From Lamellibrachia columna (Eukaryota; Annelida; Polychaeta; Sabellida; Siboglinidae), in assembly GCA_963662155.1 (NCBI GenBank), contig OY759267.1, positions 19,538,438 to 19,602,437 on the forward strand: a DNA stretch of 64,000 bases, read 5' to 3'. Numbering within the stretch: the stretch's first letter is position 1; the number at the start of each line of letters is the position of its first letter. The notes below the pieces were generated by a model. The model searched no databases. It saw nothing but the letters and a program-made list of their open reading frames with translations, and had not been told where the DNA came from. This document shows positions 37,400 through 49,344 of this stretch, piece by piece. Made by a program: the position numbers and the translations under genes.

Positions 37400-37835
37400 A
37401 GTCTTTATTAAATCGACTGCACAGCTGGTTCAGCCAATCGCGAATCCAGTTCACTTATGCCCAGATGTGTAGTATGTGTCTAGTTTAAGTAATGTGCGCA
37501 GTCTGTTTAATAAAAAATGCATATTGTTTTAAATTATCGAAAGAATTGACTTTAGTCATTAATTCTGGTAAGGATAAAAATAGTGGCTATCCAAAGTGAT
37601 AAACAATGTACGAGTCAATGCCGATCATGGGCGTGACTTCAATCCTCTTGCCGATCAGACAGAGTTATGAAATTTCACCAAGGAAGAAAATCGTGATTTG
37701 TCAGCCTATCGATTTTCACTTCAGTTTATGCTTGAACAATCATTAACTAATGTAACAGTTTGTCTGATGATTTAACAAAAACTACATATTAAAGTTGCAC
37801 AAACGAACTAGCATGTTGTAGTGGATACTAGGTAG
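37400..37835 (+). mobile_element. MITE family M1, copy 2
   Basis: Shares the internal blocks of the 31545 and 49345 copies (CAATCGCGAATCCAGTTCAC, GTGACTTCAATCCTCTTGCC, AAATTTCACCAAGG). The ends are less clear. Confidence 0.6.
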
Positions 37836-37870
37836 GTGGTGGTAATTCACCATATAACTCAGATACCCAC

Positions 37871-38033
37871 CACTCATTCACTCACATACTCACTCACTCA
37901 CTCACTCACTCACTCACTCACTCACTCACTCACTCACTCACTCACACACTCACTCACTCACGCACGCACGAACGCCGCAAATACGCATGCACTCACTAAC
38001 TTACTCACTCACTCATTCACTCACTGTTACGAG
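37871..38033. repeat. (ACTC)n microsatellite
   Basis: CACT/ACTC tetranucleotides with a few substitutions. Confidence 0.9.
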
Positions 38034-38366
38034 GGTCATCACCACAATAGACCGACTGCTACGAAGGCCCTCAAAACGTTGCTATTCTGCGTACTTGCCA
38101 GTTAATAAAACATCTCGGATAAAAAAAACGATGTTTAACGTAATTACAATATACATATTCAATATTAATTAAATCTCAGAATAATACAAAGCAAAACTAA
38201 TACCATTAGCATAATCATTATTTACGTGTGTATTAAAAACGTTATCCTCAAAATAGCGCCATTTGTTTTGGTACTCATCGATCAGACGAGTGAAGTAATA
38301 TCGGGATGAATATTCACATGAATACCGTGGTGAGAATGTCCCAAAAGTTACGCATTCATGTTCAAG

Positions 38367-38494
38367 ACCAACACACCAACACACCAACACACCAACACAC
38401 CAACACACCAACACACCAACACACCAACACACCAACACACCAACACACCAACACACCAACACACCAACACACCAACACACCAACACACCAACAC
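38367..38494. repeat. 8-bp tandem repeat (ACCAACAC)n, about 16 copies
   Basis: A perfect octamer array. ORFs through it in both directions are artefacts. Confidence 0.95.
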
Positions 38495-39078
38495 AGTGCT
38501 ACAACTGCGCGTCACGACGCCAGTTCCGTTTAGCAACTTGTTTGACAGGAACAAGAATGTTTCTTTGTGTAGGCCCATGTTGCGTGCATAACATGCATAA
38601 ATAATTTCACCGCAATGTCGGGAACACTTTAGAAACTTAAGTGTTATATTATATATTACGTAATTGACTCCGTGTTTTTTTACTACATTCCTACATAATC
38701 GTGGAACGAGATAACACAGTAGAGTCGTTAGTAGATATCTTGCTTGGTGGACCGTTTCGTTCAGTTTCGCTTGCCTCAGTTCACTCAGCTGTATGGATGA
38801 GCATCTGGCAATTGAACATGTTGTGTCAATGAACACCTTTCGAACTGTAATTGCAGCTGCGCTGAAAGCTTCCCAGGCGAGATGAGTTCTGGTCTGACAG
38901 AGGGTGAAGCGTAACTTACTTAGTTAGATGTGTTATAATGAATAAGTTCGTGTCTGTCAGAGGATCAAATGCTTAGATTTGTTAATATTATAAGATGCAT
39001 ACAAGAATTGTATCTTTCTAACATAACTGTACGAATTAATCACGACATTTATATCGCGACAGGTGATCAGCGTATGTA

Positions 39079-39366
39079 TATAGCCGTGTCCGTTGTGTCG
39101 TCAAGTTCACCATATCTAGCCGTGTCCGTTGTGTCGTCAAGTTCACCATATATAGCCGTGTCCGTTGTGTCGTCAAGTTCACCATATCTAGCCGTGTCCG
39201 TTGTGTCGTCAAGTTCACCATATCTAGCCGTGTCCGTTGTGTCGTCAAGTTCACCATATATAGCCGTGTCCGTTGTGTCGTCAAGTTCACCATATCTAGC
39301 CGTGTCCGTTGTGTCGTCAAGTTCACCATATCTAGCCGTGTCCGTTGTGTCGTCAAGTTCACCATA
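39079..39366 (+). repeat. 36-bp minisatellite, eight copies, in frame with the SEA exon
   Basis: Eight units of 36 bp, each encoding SVVSSSSPY plus three residues. The frame is open from 38969 and continues without stop into the SEA part 1 exon of gene B. Because 36 is a multiple of three, the Ser-rich repeat may be a short mucin-like segment. Confidence 0.8.
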
Positions 39367-39379
39367 TTTAGCAGTGTTT

Positions 39380-39501
39380 ATTGTTGTACACGAGTCACGT
39401 CGTGTCGTGTCTGTGATGTTCTTTCAGACCAAGATCTACACGAGTGAACTGATCAATCTCCAGTCAAACCCTCCGCGGCAACTCATCAGTTCTTTACCGA
39501 G
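39380..39501 (+). CDS. Gene B: SEA domain, first part
   Basis: Frame ...ESRRVVSVMFFQTKIYTSEL then INLQSN...SSLPR, donor GAG|GTAAGT. The core KIYTSEL(I/A)N-L matches KIYTSDLANL of gene C, and the preceding RVVSVMFFQ has the same length as RVIGTFRLT there. The start is uncertain: either the exon continues from the Ser repeat, or it begins at the TTCTTTCAG acceptor at 39427. Against gene C the 3' end is 4 bp shorter, which changes the exit phase from 0 to 2. Confidence 0.55.
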
Positions 39502-41104
39502 GTAAGTGTCGCTAAGAGTTATCTAAAAAAAACATTAAATCTAAAAAAAATCTTGATAATTTACCATAAAAGGTCACTATTCCGACAGACTGATCACCTC
39601 GAGACAAGCATACATCATTTTACGAATTGGTAATGCAAGACAGAAAAGACAACGGGAAAAAAAACGGCTGTAAAGTAAAATGTTTTAATCACACAACTTT
39701 TCCGAACACCCATGCCTTCTATGATATATTAATGCGCTAATTTGGAAGGCAGCCTGGCAGGATCTCCTCCCAGGTGCCGAGGTACACTCGTTTCTATCTG
39801 TGTTCCTTCTTGGACCATTGTCCTGTGATATACCAATTGGCGATATATTAAAAAACGCAAAGGGAGTTATTTAGAGTGATTTACTTATTTGTCTACTGCT
39901 CACCCGATATGCTTTTCTACCTGTCGGAGAAAGATGGAAACAGTGGACGAATAGAGCGGTGGGTAATAGCATTTTAATTGGTACCTTGCCCATCTGTGAA
40001 ATAAAATGGTCAGCAAAACAATCATGGTTCGGGAAAGAGTTTAAGAAGGTATGTAATGTTGATAAATGTTGTGTCTCCTGTGTTGCTTCATGGACGGGTG
40101 TATGCTAATAACTAATTAATGGTCCCTGTGGGTGGTATTTGGTTCAACCGACTTCGTGCCCAGGTGTGGCACACGAGCCTAGCACAAGATCGCGCCAGTT
40201 GAGTCCAACAAAAACAGTTGACTATTCATGCTGAGAACAGTTGTCAGTTCGCTCTGTTGACGGTGACATATCGTTGTCGTGAACCCTGGTTTACCAACAC
40301 AAAGCTTGCCAGCTTTTTTTCTGAAGAAGTTCAATGGTCAGCAATATATTATTTATTTTCACTGGTGATCACAGTCGCGTTTTGAGTAATCCATTAAACC
40401 GTGGGAACCTTCTAAGCATGTGCTGCTATCATTGTGCTGAAATGCTGAGCAAGTCTCGTCACTATCACATGCATCAATCTCTTTTAGAAAGCTCACGATA
40501 TTATACCAATGGTGCTATAGGCCGTGTGTCGAAGGGTCAAACTACCATCAAACTAAAGAGGAAGTGGAATTATTGCCTGACCCTTTGGTGACTCACTAAG
40601 GTATTAATTAACCCCGTCTCTTGGTCCTTCATATCTACGGATCATCAGCATACGACGCGCCCGTGAAAGACTGAATGGAGGGTGGAGGCCCTTGAACGAA
40701 CTGATTGCACTCGCCTGAATAGAGGGAGGAGTTCTCTTTGCACAGTCTACACAGTGTTGCTGACGTACATCTGCCGTGAGCGCTGTACCAATTATGCTCC
40801 ACCGATCGTGCATTCTGATATCAGCGGGTCACTTGAGCGACTTGCCAAGTGACAGTAGAGAGCTCTACGCCGCATATGTAACCAGCAACCACCTGGTTCG
40901 TCGCGCCGTCATCCCTAAGCATAACACAGTGAGAAGGAAAACCAAATTTACTCAAAATAATAATACAAATCCGGTTAATCTAATTGTTTTATTATGAGGG
41001 TTACGAAGGCTTTACTGGTGTATCTAACTTGAATGCAGACCGCCGTAAATAGCGCAAACCGAACGAGACGCTAATCCTGGCTGATGTGTTGCACACCAGC
41101 ACAC

Positions 41105-41180
41105 GAAGCTGCGGTAGTTCAGCGGTTAGCACACGCGTCTTCCTAGACAAATCCACGGGACCAGGCGAGAGAAAAAAACA
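41105..41180 (+). mobile_element. Possible tRNA-derived SINE head
   Basis: TAGTTCAGCGG (41115-41125) fits the pol III A box and is followed by TTAGCACACGCGTCTTCC as in tRNA D-arm and anticodon-arm sequence. No good B box is visible. Confidence 0.35.
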
Positions 41181-42119
41181 AGTTTGGATGGAATGCCCCC
41201 CGGCAGTGGCCACTGACGGTGCCAGCGCAGAATGTTGGCTTGGTATGACAGTCAGAAGACTGGCCCGTCTGTTGACTATAATAGTAGTAAAAGTTCACGA
41301 TGTTGACCACGTCAGGTTTATTGCGTGATTTCAACAGGTCACCGCTACCACATAACCTTACATCCACAGTTACATAACATAAAATAAATATTCAATTAAA
41401 GAACCTGTAGATTACATAAGGAAAATTATATGTAATAATTAATTAAATACATTTAATTAGAAACATTTAATTACAATCCTAAGCCTTTAATTTACAATTC
41501 AGCTTGCACATTATAATACATCCGCATTAAAATGATTATCATTAATCAATATAAACATTAGTTACAAGTTTAATACATTAATTTACAATTATAAAACATA
41601 CATTTTACAAAATCTAAAACATTCATGTAGGCCCATCAGTATGACATGTAAAGTGCAAAATCTTAACGGTGATATGATGCACATCACCGTGAATATCCTG
41701 GTATGTTTTAAAACAGTGTTTTAAACGTTTTACTGAGTTAGCATTTTTATATGTACTGAGATAGTTTCCCACCTATATACAGGCAGTACATTTAACTACT
41801 TTCTAACAGTGTTTGTGCAGTCGCAGTTGTGATGATCGTGCACACGATGGTCGTGCACACGATGGTCGTGCACACGACATGTATGTAAAATAAGCTGAAG
41901 GCACCCTGTGTATGACGTCATACATTACGTCTGCAGTGAAATGTCGTCTGCAAACATTCCCGAGTAGGGGCCTACGGAAAGCGCCACTGTTGCCAATAAG
42001 TGTCTAGAAGCTCTACTCCAAACAGCCCATTCTTCGGCGCTAGAATATAAATGATGTTCTATGAAAGGGCCCATTTTCCGACTTCGAATGACTTATAACG
42101 CGCGCTATACTCACTATGC

Positions 42120-42650
42120 TGCAATGAAATGTACATCGATCTTCACTGATTAACTGAACGACACTGAAACACTGAATGTATTAGTAATTTTTAACATCTC
42201 GGTTGGTTAATAATATTATCCACACAAGACGTGTTATCTTTGTGATCTTTCATCTCTTAACATTTTCGAATATACACGATTTGGCGATGAAACAGAACAT
42301 GCTAGTTTTACGACATATGTAGAGACCGCTCTACGGCAATTAAAGACGGACCAATAAATGTTCACATTGGAAGGTGAAATATAGTGTTTTTCACCGGACG
42401 ATTTATTGGTTTGTCAAATTGTCGTTTTATACATTTTATAACGGTAAATATACTACAGCAATACTTAAACATGACGTGTAACGTTGTTAATTAACATATG
42501 ACGGTAAATATACTACAGCAATACTTAAACATGACGTGTAACGTTGTTAATTAACATAACACTATATTTTAAGTTTGAAAAAGTACGAGAATTTGGGCAT
42601 GTTAATTTATACATACATTATACATTTAACTAGTTATACATTCCCTTTAA
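42120..42650 (+). repeat. Dispersed noncoding repeat R1, copy 3
   Basis: Shows the R1 block order (CACTGATTAACTGAACGAC, TTTATTGGTTTGTCAAATTG, TACTACAGCAATACTTAAAC, ...TTTGGGCATGTTAATTTA). A 58-bp segment near its 3' end is tandemly duplicated (42438-42495 and 42496-42558). Confidence 0.7.
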
Positions 42651-42775
42651 GGAAGTATGCAGGCCCTAAGCGGACATTATCCGAGGAATGTCTTATTCAC
42701 GTTCGTGGCCCTATATACTGACCAGTTATTATATTGTGCCGCATGGTGTGGACACCTCGTCCGCGTGTTATTCAG

Positions 42776-42855
42776 GTTTGCGTTTCTCATGTAAACGAGA
42801 CATTCACTACGAGCCCGGGGACTCACTATGAAGCGTGCTCGGTGACACAGTTCAG
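42776..42855 (+). CDS. Gene B: SEA domain, middle
   Basis: 80 bp, acceptor TTATTCAG, donor TTCAG|GTATGT, phase 0 to 2. It encodes VCVSHVNETFTTSPGTHYEA and CSVTQFR. The donor and the C-x-V-x-x-FR ending equal gene A exon 4. Confidence 0.7.
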
Positions 42856-43057
42856 GTATGTTGATTGTCCAGTCGCAATACAGGTCGATCACCAGCTCTG
42901 GCCCGGGCCGGGTGACTTTCGCGTGGTCCGCTGCAGTCGACGGAGGCACTGTCGGCCCATAGCGGGAGACAATGCCGTGTGACGTCAACGCACTTCTTAA
43001 GCCGTCAACCATTGTGGTTCCAGACGTGGGGCTGAAGAGTAGTTTGGCCCGGATATG

Positions 43058-43089
<32 letters not shown>

Positions 43090-43281
43090 TTCGTGCGTGC
43101 GTGCGTGCGTGATTGGGTGTTTATGTGCGTATGAGCGTGTGTGTATGATTTCATTGTTCTATATTCATACCAATAAAAATCTAAACTGGCAATTAAATCA
43201 AATCATCGTCTGATCTCGTTATCAATGCATTGTGTCGTCATCCACCTAAAAAAAGCACGCTCAGTCGTCAGCATAGCCGTG

Positions 43282-43341
<60 letters not shown>

Positions 43342-43345
43342 GCGT
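43058..43345. repeat. Two (GTGC)n microsatellites
   Basis: GTGC tetranucleotide runs at 43058-43110 and 43279-43342 flank a short unique segment in the gene B intron. Confidence 0.9.
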
Positions 43346-43373
43346 GTGTGTAATGTGCAATAGCTTATTGCAG

Positions 43374-43491
43374 GGGAGGAAGCGTCATCGTTGATTTCGT
43401 CCTTCGCTTCACAATATTTGATAACATCACCCAAAAGCTGTGTATCGTCTCCAGAATCTGGGTGCGCATCTTGAAGGGCTCAGTTTCCGCT
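43374..43491 (+). CDS. Gene B: SEA domain, last part with cleavage motif
   Basis: 118 bp, acceptor TTATTGCAG, donor CGCT|GTAAGT, entering in phase 2. It encodes RGGSVIVDFVLRFTIFDNIT and ...VRILKGSVSA. GGSVIVDF matches NGSVIVDF of gene A, so the self-cleavage site is retained here too. It exits in phase 0. Confidence 0.75.
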
Positions 43492-43888
43492 GTAAGTTTC
43501 TTTATGGCAAATTAACCTCTTTTAAAGCGGGTTTCACTAATGCAATATGTCAAGTTATTCGGGAGAAAACCACTGTTTAATTGTATTCAAATGTTCAGGA
43601 ATGTGGTATTTGTCCGAATTGTCGGCCTATTGAAAACGACGTTGATCTACGATACGTTTCGCAGAAGCAATTATAAGTGTTAGTGTGTATTAAAATGTAT
43701 CACGAACCAACCCCGGTACGAGTATTTAAAAAAGTACACAATTTGATAGCCCAAAATATATTATTGCTTTTGATTTCCGGTGATATATTTAACTAACGTT
43801 CATGTAGGCCCTAGTTTAGATATAAATACAAACCATAACTTAGCTTTTTATCCACGAACGAACGAACGACAGGGCATTTGACGGACAG

Positions 43889-44206
43889 ACAGAGTCACCA
43901 GACAGACCGCCAAAGAGCGAGACAGGTTGTACACTCGACTCTACAACACCAACTGTGAGAATATCCAGTGGACCTAATGTATCGATTACAAAGACTGAAT
44001 TGACAACACCAATATCCAAGGGACCAGCTATGTCAATTACAGAGACTGAATTGACAACACCAATATTCCAAGGACTAGCTATGTCAATTACAGAGACTGA
44101 ATTGACAACACCAATATTCCAAGGACTAGCTATGTCAATTACAAAGACTGAATTGACAACACCAATATTCCAAGGACTAGCTATGTCAATTACAGAGACT
44201 GAATAA
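43889..44206 (+). CDS. Gene B: Thr-rich last exon
   Basis: Using the acceptor GACGGACAG the frame is in phase 0, matching the previous exon, and runs to TAA at 44204-44206. It starts TESPDRPPKSETGCTLDSTT and continues with four copies of a 17-residue unit (TPIFQGLAMSITETELT). It is far shorter than the mucin exons of A and C. Confidence 0.55.
   Translation, partial: TESPDRPPKSETGCTLDSTTPTVRISSGPNVSITKTELTTPISKGPAMSITETELTTPIFQGLAMSITETELTTPIFQGLAMSITKTELTTPIFQGLAMSITETE
43984..44203 (+). repeat. 51-bp tandem repeat, four copies
   Basis: Each unit contains CCAAGGACTAGCTATGTCAA. The first copy is more diverged (ATATCCAAGGGACCAGC). The period is in frame (17 codons). Confidence 0.9.
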
Positions 44207-44594
44207 TTTTTGCAATTATACAACATTGCTATGCAGTAGTATAGCAAAGCATGGCAATACTATTTAATTATATCATGACATTGTTAAAGTGAAATTTGTA
44301 TATATGTAGGGTTGGAAGTTGTCACCTAGTTATCCATGTTTGCAGGGGGGTATATTATTATTATATGATTATATGAAGAGGAGATGGAAACCATTGAAAA
44401 TGTTGTGCGACTGCTTAGTGCCTAACCAAGATGGCGGAGAGAACCTGTGTTATTGTCACGTGACGAGTTGTTGGGACGCCACTCACCGTATCACTACTGC
44501 CACAACTTCATTATAAATTCAAAATGGACGGCTTGCGGATATTATAAAGGATTGGTATGCAGCACAACGCCATTGTTGTTTACGTGTTACGTCT

Positions 44595-45020
44595 TGACGT
44601 GTGTATACTTGACGCGTGTATACTTGACGCGTGTATACTTGACGTGTGTATACTTGACGTGTGTATACTTGACGTGCGTATACTTGACGTGTGTATACTT
44701 GACGTGTGTATACTTGACGCGTGTATACTTGACGTGTGTATACTTGACGCGTGTATACTTGACGCGTGTATACTTGACGTGTGTATACTTGACGTGTGTA
44801 TACTTGACGCGTGTATACTTGACGCGTGTATACTTGACGCGTGTATACTTGACGTGTGTATACTTGACGTGTGTATACTTGACGCGTGTATACTTGACGC
44901 GTGTATATTTGACGTTTGTATACTTGACGTGTGTATACTTGACGTGTGTACACTTGACGTGTGTGCACTTGACGCGTGTATACTTGACGTGTGTATACTT
45001 GACGTATGTATACTTGACGG
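44595..45020. repeat. 15-bp minisatellite, about 28 copies (TTGACG(T/C)GTGTATAC)
   Basis: A nearly perfect 15-bp array with a T/C alternation at one site. Every unit contains TGACG. The four long ORFs crossing it are artefacts of the period being a multiple of three. It lies between genes B and C. Confidence 0.95.
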
Positions 45021-45612
45021 ACCCACAATAGTTTCATACGAAACCGGGCCTTATCGTGTTTCTAGTTAAAAAAAAATGCTATTCACAATTATCTGCAATT
45101 GAAATTGAGATATTTCTTGGCAAACATTGAGAGTCTATCAAATGAAATACAGCTGTGCGAAAGCTGCAAATAAAGGGATAAACGTCTCAAATCTGGTCAT
45201 TGCCGAGCTGTGTACAAAATCCTCGTGTGTTTGGTGTATGTATGTAGGGTAGGGTGGAGGTAATGCGCCCCAGTACTAGAAAGTGCCATTTAGCCATACG
45301 ACTCGAGCTGTTCACTTTAAAAGTTGAGCTTCACAGTGATACAAATCATCCTTACCAAAGTGTGATTGTGTACAGTAGCCACGCAAAACTGAGGCAACAG
45401 AAATAAATGCAGACAATAGGCTAATACGATTATAGTAGTAAGATAAATATATCGGTTTCGGACGATACGTGATAAAAATATTAAAATAAAAAAGTATAAA
45501 ATGTACCTCCGCTAAAATGGCTACAACGTTTTTTCAGAGACTAGCTACGTCAACAATTTCAACGCATGAAGTGTACCTAAGATAACGAACTGGATCATCC
45601 ATAGCACATAGA

Positions 45613-45615
<3 letters not shown>

Positions 45616-45697
<82 letters not shown>
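45616..45697. repeat. (AT)n microsatellite
   Basis: A pure AT run in the B-C intergenic region. Confidence 0.95.
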
Positions 45698-45699
<2 letters not shown>

Positions 45700-45701
<2 letters not shown>

Positions 45702-47600
45702 CTAAAATGATTCTTTCCTGCATACGATGTCCCTTTAAGGGGACGTCTTACCCCAGGATACGTTAACCCCTGGTTGATAGACACTGCCTACCATTTATTT
45801 CCCAAGCTTTCGTAGCTGCTTCCACCACGGAGAGCGATGCAAGTAAATGTTAGCTTTTCTCGCCAATATACACGACTTGCAGTCAATATATGTGTGTATT
45901 CAAAGTTACAGGGTCATAAAATATACGATAACTTGGTAGTATCTAAGTGACTGTCATGATACCAATATTAAAAACGTTATTACATAAATATCCATCTATG
46001 CCTTGTTCTTTGGTGCTGCCAGTCAATATATCTCGAATTTACGAAATAATACTCGCAGTCAGTTAAAGTAACGTCTAGTGACGCCTTGCCCTTGTATTAT
46101 GTAACTCGGGACAATCGAAGAAAAGACGCATGACGTTGTCAACAGTTGTACGTAATTGTTCGCACAGCGTTACGGACAATTGTATGTAATAACTACACAG
46201 GGTAATTAGATTGTTCGTAGATGACGTGGCGTCGTAGGTGAATCCCTGAAACTTACTGGATGATATTAAAGATTGTGTTAATGAACGACACATATTTCAC
46301 GAAGTTGCGATTCGAAAAATCGACGTGTGCTACGTTTTCCGAACTTAAGCTAGCCCGGATATGACCGAGAAAAGTCTGGGTGTTCGGCTACTGAGACAAT
46401 GTTCGATTTCACCGGTCGATACCAACACCACAACTGGCTCACGGGGTCATACGGCTTGTCAGTTCACCATTATTGCGACACCTAGCGAATGAGGCATGAA
46501 CCCACGTGGCACGGAATATGCGATAGGCCTACGGCTGCATACCGCGCACAATGACGCCTTCTTGTGCCAGATAAAGAACAATCGCGAGCAACGGTTATCT
46601 TCGTACCACTAGTGGCGCTACTACTTCAGTCTGTATGAGTAATGTGGTTACCAGACGTTGTAGCGAGGCCTCGCTCGAGTATCCAAACAAAAAACAAACA
46701 AAAACGCATATGCTGGCACTGAGGGTAGTCACTGCCACTGTTGCAGCATTGCAGTCGTTGTTGTTTGAATAAAGATAAAACAACGACGACATTTTCATTC
46801 TTTATAATTGTACCTCGCACCCATTGCTTTGCTTCATTTTTCTGAATTCCCTAGCGAATGATGCGTTCGGTTACCCATCGGTATCAGATCAGTTACCCAT
46901 TGGTATCAGTTCAGTTACCCATTCGTATCAATTCAGTTACCCATTCGCATCAGTTCTGTTACCCATTCGTTTACTAGGTCATTCACGCATGCGAACAATG
47001 CAACTACCGCCGGTAGACATGTTCATTTCATAGCCAACTCGTCTTCTCCGAGAACCATTCAGCCACGCCACAATGACTGCGCCAACAACATCGTTCACAT
47101 GTACTAACCACTGTCTATAGCAAGATACTTATTTCTAAGCACAGGACGGCAAGATGAGCCGAACTCGGCCCTTAATTCACAGCTCCAACAACGTCGCCGT
47201 GCCTCTTGAAGTCTCAGGTTAGATGAGTTTTCATATTCTTGGATTGCATCGATTATAATGTGCACACATAGCACATAAGTCCGTGTACACTAATGTTGTC
47301 ATGTAAAATAATCTATGATTGTAACCATTTCGAAAACATTGCTTCACCCCCCATACAATACGTCATACTGGCCACCATTTCGATTAGAGCAAGTGTGTTT
47401 ATGTATTGTACTGTACGGCACAGGACAGAAGTAAATGGGGCTTGGGAGGCTTTCTCCCTGCAGTGGGCTGACAATGGCTGAGATGATGATAATGATGATG
47501 TGCCACATTTTATGTAACTTATATATTAAAATAAAACACAATTATCTGTAACGAATCACAGCTTTATGTGCACATACAGTCGTAATTATACATGTCCACA
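45700..47600. other. Intergenic region between genes B and C
   Basis: No exon recognised. The minus frame 46075-46293 ends in NVMRLFFDCPELHNTRAR, vaguely like a LINE C-terminal zinc segment (H-x-(F/L)-x-x-CP). A 22-bp repeat (GTTACCCATTGGTATCAGTT) is present in four to five copies at 46870-46978. Confidence 0.4.
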
Positions 47601-47639
47601 AAACAATCGCATAACTTGTCTCGAAGGGGAAAGCCCGTT

Positions 47640-48103
47640 CACGCCTGAGCAGATTTTTAAGTGACGGCTGTAATCTAGGCGATATTGCTGAAGAAAGAAA
47701 TGCTAACAAAAGCTCGGCATACTGGCATTCACTGCGCCGAAAGGGCGGCGTTAACACGCAATATGCCCTGGTTGATGACCTCGACGACGATATTTCGGTC
47801 ATCATTTGGAGATACACAGGCGTAGTGGCGCGTCGCGTTACCCGTGTAGGCCGCGAGCGAAGTAGCAGGACCCGCACTCGCTCAACGATTTGGAACAAAC
47901 AGCTTGTCGCCGAATATCTGCTGCGTTGCGTCGACAACGCGATGTCACCCTTTCGCCGCCACACATTCGGTCTCAAAACGTTGGATTTATATCGCGGTGT
48001 TGGCGCCATTTTCACTGCCAGTGTTTTATCGGTGTGAGTATATCGGTTGGCGGCGATCTGAGTAGACCCGTGAAGGTCTGTCAGAAAGTGTAAGCATTCC
48101 GAC
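47640..48103 (+). promoter_or_regulatory. CpG-rich putative promoter / 5' UTR of gene C
   Basis: A GC-rich, CpG-dense stretch in otherwise AT-rich DNA, directly upstream of the first ATG of gene C. No TATA box at a clear position was identified. The minus frame through it (47542-48201) is probably a by-product of GC richness. Confidence 0.4.
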
Positions 48104-48259
48104 ATGGACCGACAAATTGACGCCGGGTCTGAGGACCACGCAACAATGAGTAGGGTCGTCAACCTGTTCAATTTGCCAGACTGTGGTTCCACTTCCAGCA
48201 ATCTTCCTATCTACAACAGTTGGAATTCTCTTAGAAGTATCGGATGCTACCGCACGCAG
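48104..48259 (+). CDS. Gene C exon 1: start exon
   Basis: ATG at 48104, donor CAG|GTACGT, phase 0, 52 codons: MDRQIDAGSEDHATMSRVVN then LFNLPDCGSTSSNLPIYNSW... . No signal peptide, which is consistent with a cytoplasmic N-terminus. An in-frame ATG at residue 15 is an alternative start. Confidence 0.6.
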
Positions 48260-48959
48260 GTACGTGTCGCTAGCAACGGTGGGCGAATGCTAAGGCAATT
48301 TAAACTGCAGGACATTTGTTTGTTGACGTTAAGTACGCATAAGGTGCAAAATGGCAGCCCTAAGAAATGCTGTAGCAGCCGAATTAGCAAACTCTTTACG
48401 GATCCCTATTTGTTATGACACGGATTTAATTATTTATTCATTTACTTATTAATTACTTTTTAGTCACTTTTTAAATGACTTTAATAATTGCGTTTAGGTA
48501 CTTTTAATGACATGTACATTTGATTATTTATCTATTTATTTATTAATCTATTTATCTTTTTAACTTTCACTGAGGTTATGGCGCAGTTTGTTTTACATTG
48601 AAATGTCTTATTTATTCGTTATGTGATTCACGTTGGAATGGCACAAGCGAAACATACGTGCTTCACTTCATGTATGTAATGCAAGTATGCTCTTAATAAT
48701 AATAATAACAACAATAAATAAATAATTACGGATCCGAAAACATTTATGTTCAAACCAATGAATGCAGGATTTCTAAAACGGAAATTCCAATTTTGTGTTT
48801 CATTGAAAAAATAAAATATATGCGATTTATAAATTCAAGCATAATGCATGTTTTAGTTATTTCAATAAGAAAGAGAACTGAACAGGAAAAAGATACACAT
48901 CTTGAACACATTAGACTTGCACCTGTGCAATTGCAATTTAATTATAAATTACAATAGCA

Positions 48960-49155
48960 TGAATGCATGTATATGTGTACGTGTGTACGTGTGTTCATGT
49001 GTTCATGTGTACGTATGTGTGTATATATGTATGTGTGTATGTATGCATAATATACATACGCGTGTACTTATATACATACATTCATACATACATATACACA
49101 CGCACGCACACAAATACACACACACGCACACGCACACGCACACACACACACAGTT
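48960..49155. repeat. Mixed GT/CA and CATA microsatellites
   Basis: GTGTACGTGT-type, CATACATT-type and (ACAC) runs in intron 1 of gene C. Confidence 0.85.
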
Positions 49156-49344
49156 ATATAACACAAAATATATTACATCTGTCAACATTTAATCAAGCGA
49201 ACATATTCTTTCATTCCAGCAAGCATCCGATTTCATAATTTTATTATCTCACTTAAAATAAACAAAACCCGGACAAATCTCCATTTCGGTAGAAATTCTT
49301 ACGGATTTGTTAGGCCAAAAGTAATGTTTCCTCCGCGTGGTGTT

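Larger units (their letters stand above)
39510..42775 (+). other. Gene B intron, mostly unique sequence
   Basis: Contains a tRNA-like SINE head near 41110-41180, a GATGGTCGTGCACAC triplication (41838-41878), an R1 repeat and a 58-bp tandem duplication (42438-42558). An open frame at 40334-40591 encodes 85 residues with no domain I recognise and is not annotated as a gene. Confidence 0.45.
39079..44206 (+). other. Gene B span: partial SEA-domain mucin paralogue, possibly a pseudogene
   Basis: Exons seen: Ser-rich repeat plus SEA part 1 (to 39501), SEA part 2 (42776-42855), SEA part 3 (43374-43491), and a Thr-rich last exon (43889-44206). The last three join in frame. SEA part 1 ends in phase 2 whereas part 2 needs phase 0, so the set does not join in one frame unless an exon is missing. 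No cytoplasmic or membrane exon was found between 28.7 and 39 kb. It is either a decayed copy or a gene with unrecognised exons. Confidence 0.5.

Noticed and set aside
40334..40591. 85-residue + ORF in the gene B intron
   Set aside because: No recognisable domain, no splice-consistent borders, and a length expected by chance.
44447..45069. Four frames of 148-194 residues (VYLTC, ILDVC, RQVYT, SIHTS repeats)
   Set aside because: The 15-bp array has a period divisible by three, so several frames stay open. No splice or domain evidence.
47542..48201. 219-residue minus-strand ORF
   Set aside because: It lies over the GC-rich region upstream of and overlapping the gene C start exon. No domain, and explained by composition.
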